A DNA stretch of 64,000 bases from assembly GCA_947034895.1 (NCBI GenBank), contig OX344761.1, positions 84,147,447-84,211,446 on the forward strand, in the 5' to 3' direction. Under the pieces are notes generated by a model. It was not told the DNA's origin. It was given only the letters and a program-made list of their open reading frames with translations, and did not search any database. How positions within the stretch are numbered: position 1 is the first letter of the stretch; each line of letters begins with the position of its first letter. The DNA comes from Rhytidiadelphus loreus (taxonomy: Eukaryota > Streptophyta > Bryopsida > Hypnales > Hylocomiaceae). Below are positions 62,023 to 64,000 of this stretch, one piece after another. The translations under genes and the position numbers were made by a program.

Positions 62023-64000
62023 CTACTCTAGAACTGTAATGATCCCTGCTTTTACCAGGAGAAGCTTCAATTCATTGAAGCTAAAACTTGGTGCATGAAT
62101 GAATTTGTCTTCATGGATGTCCATCTTGCAGAAATACCGAAACAGGTAGTACAAGTGCTTGCAATTTACATATTGTTGATGACCTCCTATAGCTGAAACA
62201 CACATGTTGGAAAAGTCCGGGCATGTGCAAGAGGGGTACATACCCACTGTAATTCGATACACATTTTGGTTATGATCACTCCCGGTTTCTAGAGACACAA
62301 TTGCACTTAGTCCAGGAAAAGGCAACAATGCTACTCCAAGTATTAGTCCTTTGACATTGCCAGCACTCTCCCACTTGTTTCGTTGTTCTGTAGTTGGTAC
62401 TGTTGAGATTCGGCGTATGCTTCGACTGTTTCGAACCGTTGGATACAAATGTGCATCATGTGGAGGTGGCTGATCATAAACAACGCTTTTGAAAACGTTG
62501 GACATATTGAATAGACGACGAGGAGACAACGTAGGACGCTCTTGAAGGCGAAATCCAGCATGCTGTAGGAGTAATGTCTCCTCGCGGCTCAAATCTGTCC
62601 CGGTTAGAATAGGCCATACTTCTGGTACAGCCGGCCAATCTATTACCCACTTCCGCTTGGTCCCCTTCACACATCGTTCAATGTCATCTGCACAGAACCA
62701 GAAGTCTGCTAGCACTTCGCGCTTACTCCCGTAATCTTCTTTTCTCCCACGATAGGTGGGAGCAGGGGTTCCCTTCCGTCCTTTTGAAATTTTTGCAGTG
62801 CACCTGATATCTGACCCTCGCTGTTGAGCATGGCATTTTGCGTTTGATTTGTGGCTGATCCTCGCAATGTGCCACGTCGATGTGTCGCAGTCACTTTCAA
62901 ACGCAATGGACACATGCGGTGAAGTGTTCATTTGAGCCTGTGTATAGTTTTCCTCAGCAGAGTTGACAAACGCGGTTGTAGACCTTGTTCGAACACGAGG
63001 TTGAGAGAAATTTACTTTATCTGGTCTATGTGAGTCTCCGGCATCACCAATGGGTACATCTAACTTCCTCTTTGTGCTTCCAAATATTTCTTCCCCTTCC
63101 AAATGAGGTATGCGACTCCCGATACCTTCAGATCCGGGTAGTGTATTCAGTGCCTCTGCAATTTTCTTCGGATCTTCGCTCCGTCTTGCAGCTCTCAATT
63201 TCAACTCCCCCTTCGAGGGACCAGAGCCAAATGCATGTCCCTTCAAGTAAGCGCGGTAATTTGTCATCTGCATCCAAGCACGGATACTATCGTCGCAAGT
63301 GGCATCAAATAAGTTGTTACCTCGATTTCCCGACATTTGAAGCCACTTGTTATACACTGTTTCCGACAAGTTGCATGAAGGCATGTCAGCCATCTCCTCC
63401 AAACTCAATCCCTACCCCCCTCCAAGAAATTCACATTCAATGGAAAGGACAAAAAGCAATAAACATTGAAAATTGAAAACCAATGAGTTCATGTACGTGG
63501 CACATAAGATGAAAGACACGTAAAGAAACTGAAATAAAAAATAAGGTAGTCCTCTTCGAATTTGCAATCCTAACCCTTCATGAAGTAATTAGAAAATACT
63601 CATAGTTATATACCATAAAACAAAAAAGAACAATAAATTCTAAGATTTATTTGACAATGCAGGAACAACCAAATCAGATAAGTATTGCAGTGACCTTACC
63701 ATTTGCATGAAGCCTCCCCACTGCCTATAACGAAAATGCCAGAATGCAAGCCAATGGTCCAAGTGATGAAGTGCATCTTCCGTGGTAGCTCCAGAAGATA
63801 ACCACCATGACCGAATTGCTAGGTATTTGGTCTCTGTGTCCTCCATGTTCTTTGAATCTTTGTATTGCTTACATAATAAAGTGTGTTGATGTTGGAATGC
63901 TTGCTTGATATACTTTTGTGTGTGCTTTTGAAGTGAAGAACTCCAATGCAACAAGCAAGTCCGTTCCCGATTTTCCATTTTCTGATTGGCAGAGCCACTC
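62023..64000 (-). CDS. SWIM zinc-finger protein, probably MULE/FAR1-like, 5' part missing
   Basis: Two exons, >64000-63700 and 63411-62023, are joined by a 288-bp GT-AG intron in phase 0 (donor ATG/GTAAGG, acceptor TAG/GGATTG). At least 562 residues are visible, and the frame is open to the window edge. The first part has a helical, Trp-rich stretch (AIRSWWLSSGA, WLAFWHFRYRQWGG) like the region after the catalytic core of Mutator-like transposases. The C-terminal part has a SWIM finger: CTCPDF, then about 17 residues on, CKH. The middle is charged and partly low complexity. SWIM domains bind DNA or proteins and are usual in MULE transposases and FAR1/FHY3 regulators. The DDE core is outside the window, so I cannot tell a live transposase from a domesticated gene. 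No terminal inverted repeat is seen downstream. Confidence 0.7.

Noticed and set aside
1..64000. CRISPR arrays, rRNA genes, bacterial operons
   Set aside because: None seen. The tandem repeats present have degenerate units without constant repeat/variable spacer structure, and the genes are intron-bearing plant genes.

Overview
This is a nuclear fragment of a land-plant (streptophyte) genome. The evidence is a full leucine-rich-repeat receptor kinase of the plant LRR-XI type, many short GT-AG introns in a chromatin-reader gene, a Mutator/FAR1-like SWIM zinc-finger protein, and no bacterial-style gene packing. Gene islands are GC-rich (about 19.0-22.5, 41.8-47.9 and 62.0-64.0 kb). They sit in very AT-rich DNA that is almost entirely old repeats. 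The species cannot be named from sequence alone; the repeat landscape and the PHD-SAP30 gene would suit a non-flowering plant, but that is a guess.

Three protein genes can be supported. (1) On the + strand at 20,240-22,491, a nine-exon gene encodes a 244-residue protein. It has an N-terminal Cys cluster, a complete C4HC3 PHD finger and a C-terminal SAP30-type Sin3-binding domain, so it is probably a histone reader joined to a histone deacetylase co-repressor adaptor. A TATA box lies about 1 kb upstream. (2) On the - strand at 46,735-41,815, a two-exon LRR receptor kinase (1,251 residues) carries an unusual acidic C-terminal tail made of EEPVS/DK repeats, and an intron filled with about 140-bp tandem repeats. 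(3) On the - strand from the window edge to 62,023, the C-terminal part of a SWIM zinc-finger protein, probably transposase-related, is cut by the window end.

The rest is repeats. The dominant component is a family of about 0.92-kb non-coding elements whose ends read CCCCTAAA...TTTAGGGG and which sit in TTAA (or TTAT) target sites. I place more than fifteen whole, nested, truncated or decayed copies. One pair, about 8 kb apart, is nearly identical. One copy has a matching empty site elsewhere in the window. Two copies share a single TTAA. Several copies keep a subterminal hairpin whose stem changes in a compensated way. None encodes a visible protein, so they look non-autonomous. The TTAA target and CCC-start ends recall piggyBac (or Sola3) rather than the usual plant DNA transposons.

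Other repeats are a 4.7-kb ancient duplication (2.65-7.4 kb and 12.4-18.2 kb), a 362-bp foldback element, a foldback element carrying three ACGT boxes, a 113-bp stem-loop, a 109-bp triplicate, a degenerate array of about 115-bp units at 28.8-29.9 kb, a candidate tRNA-derived SINE, and a 20-base C run.
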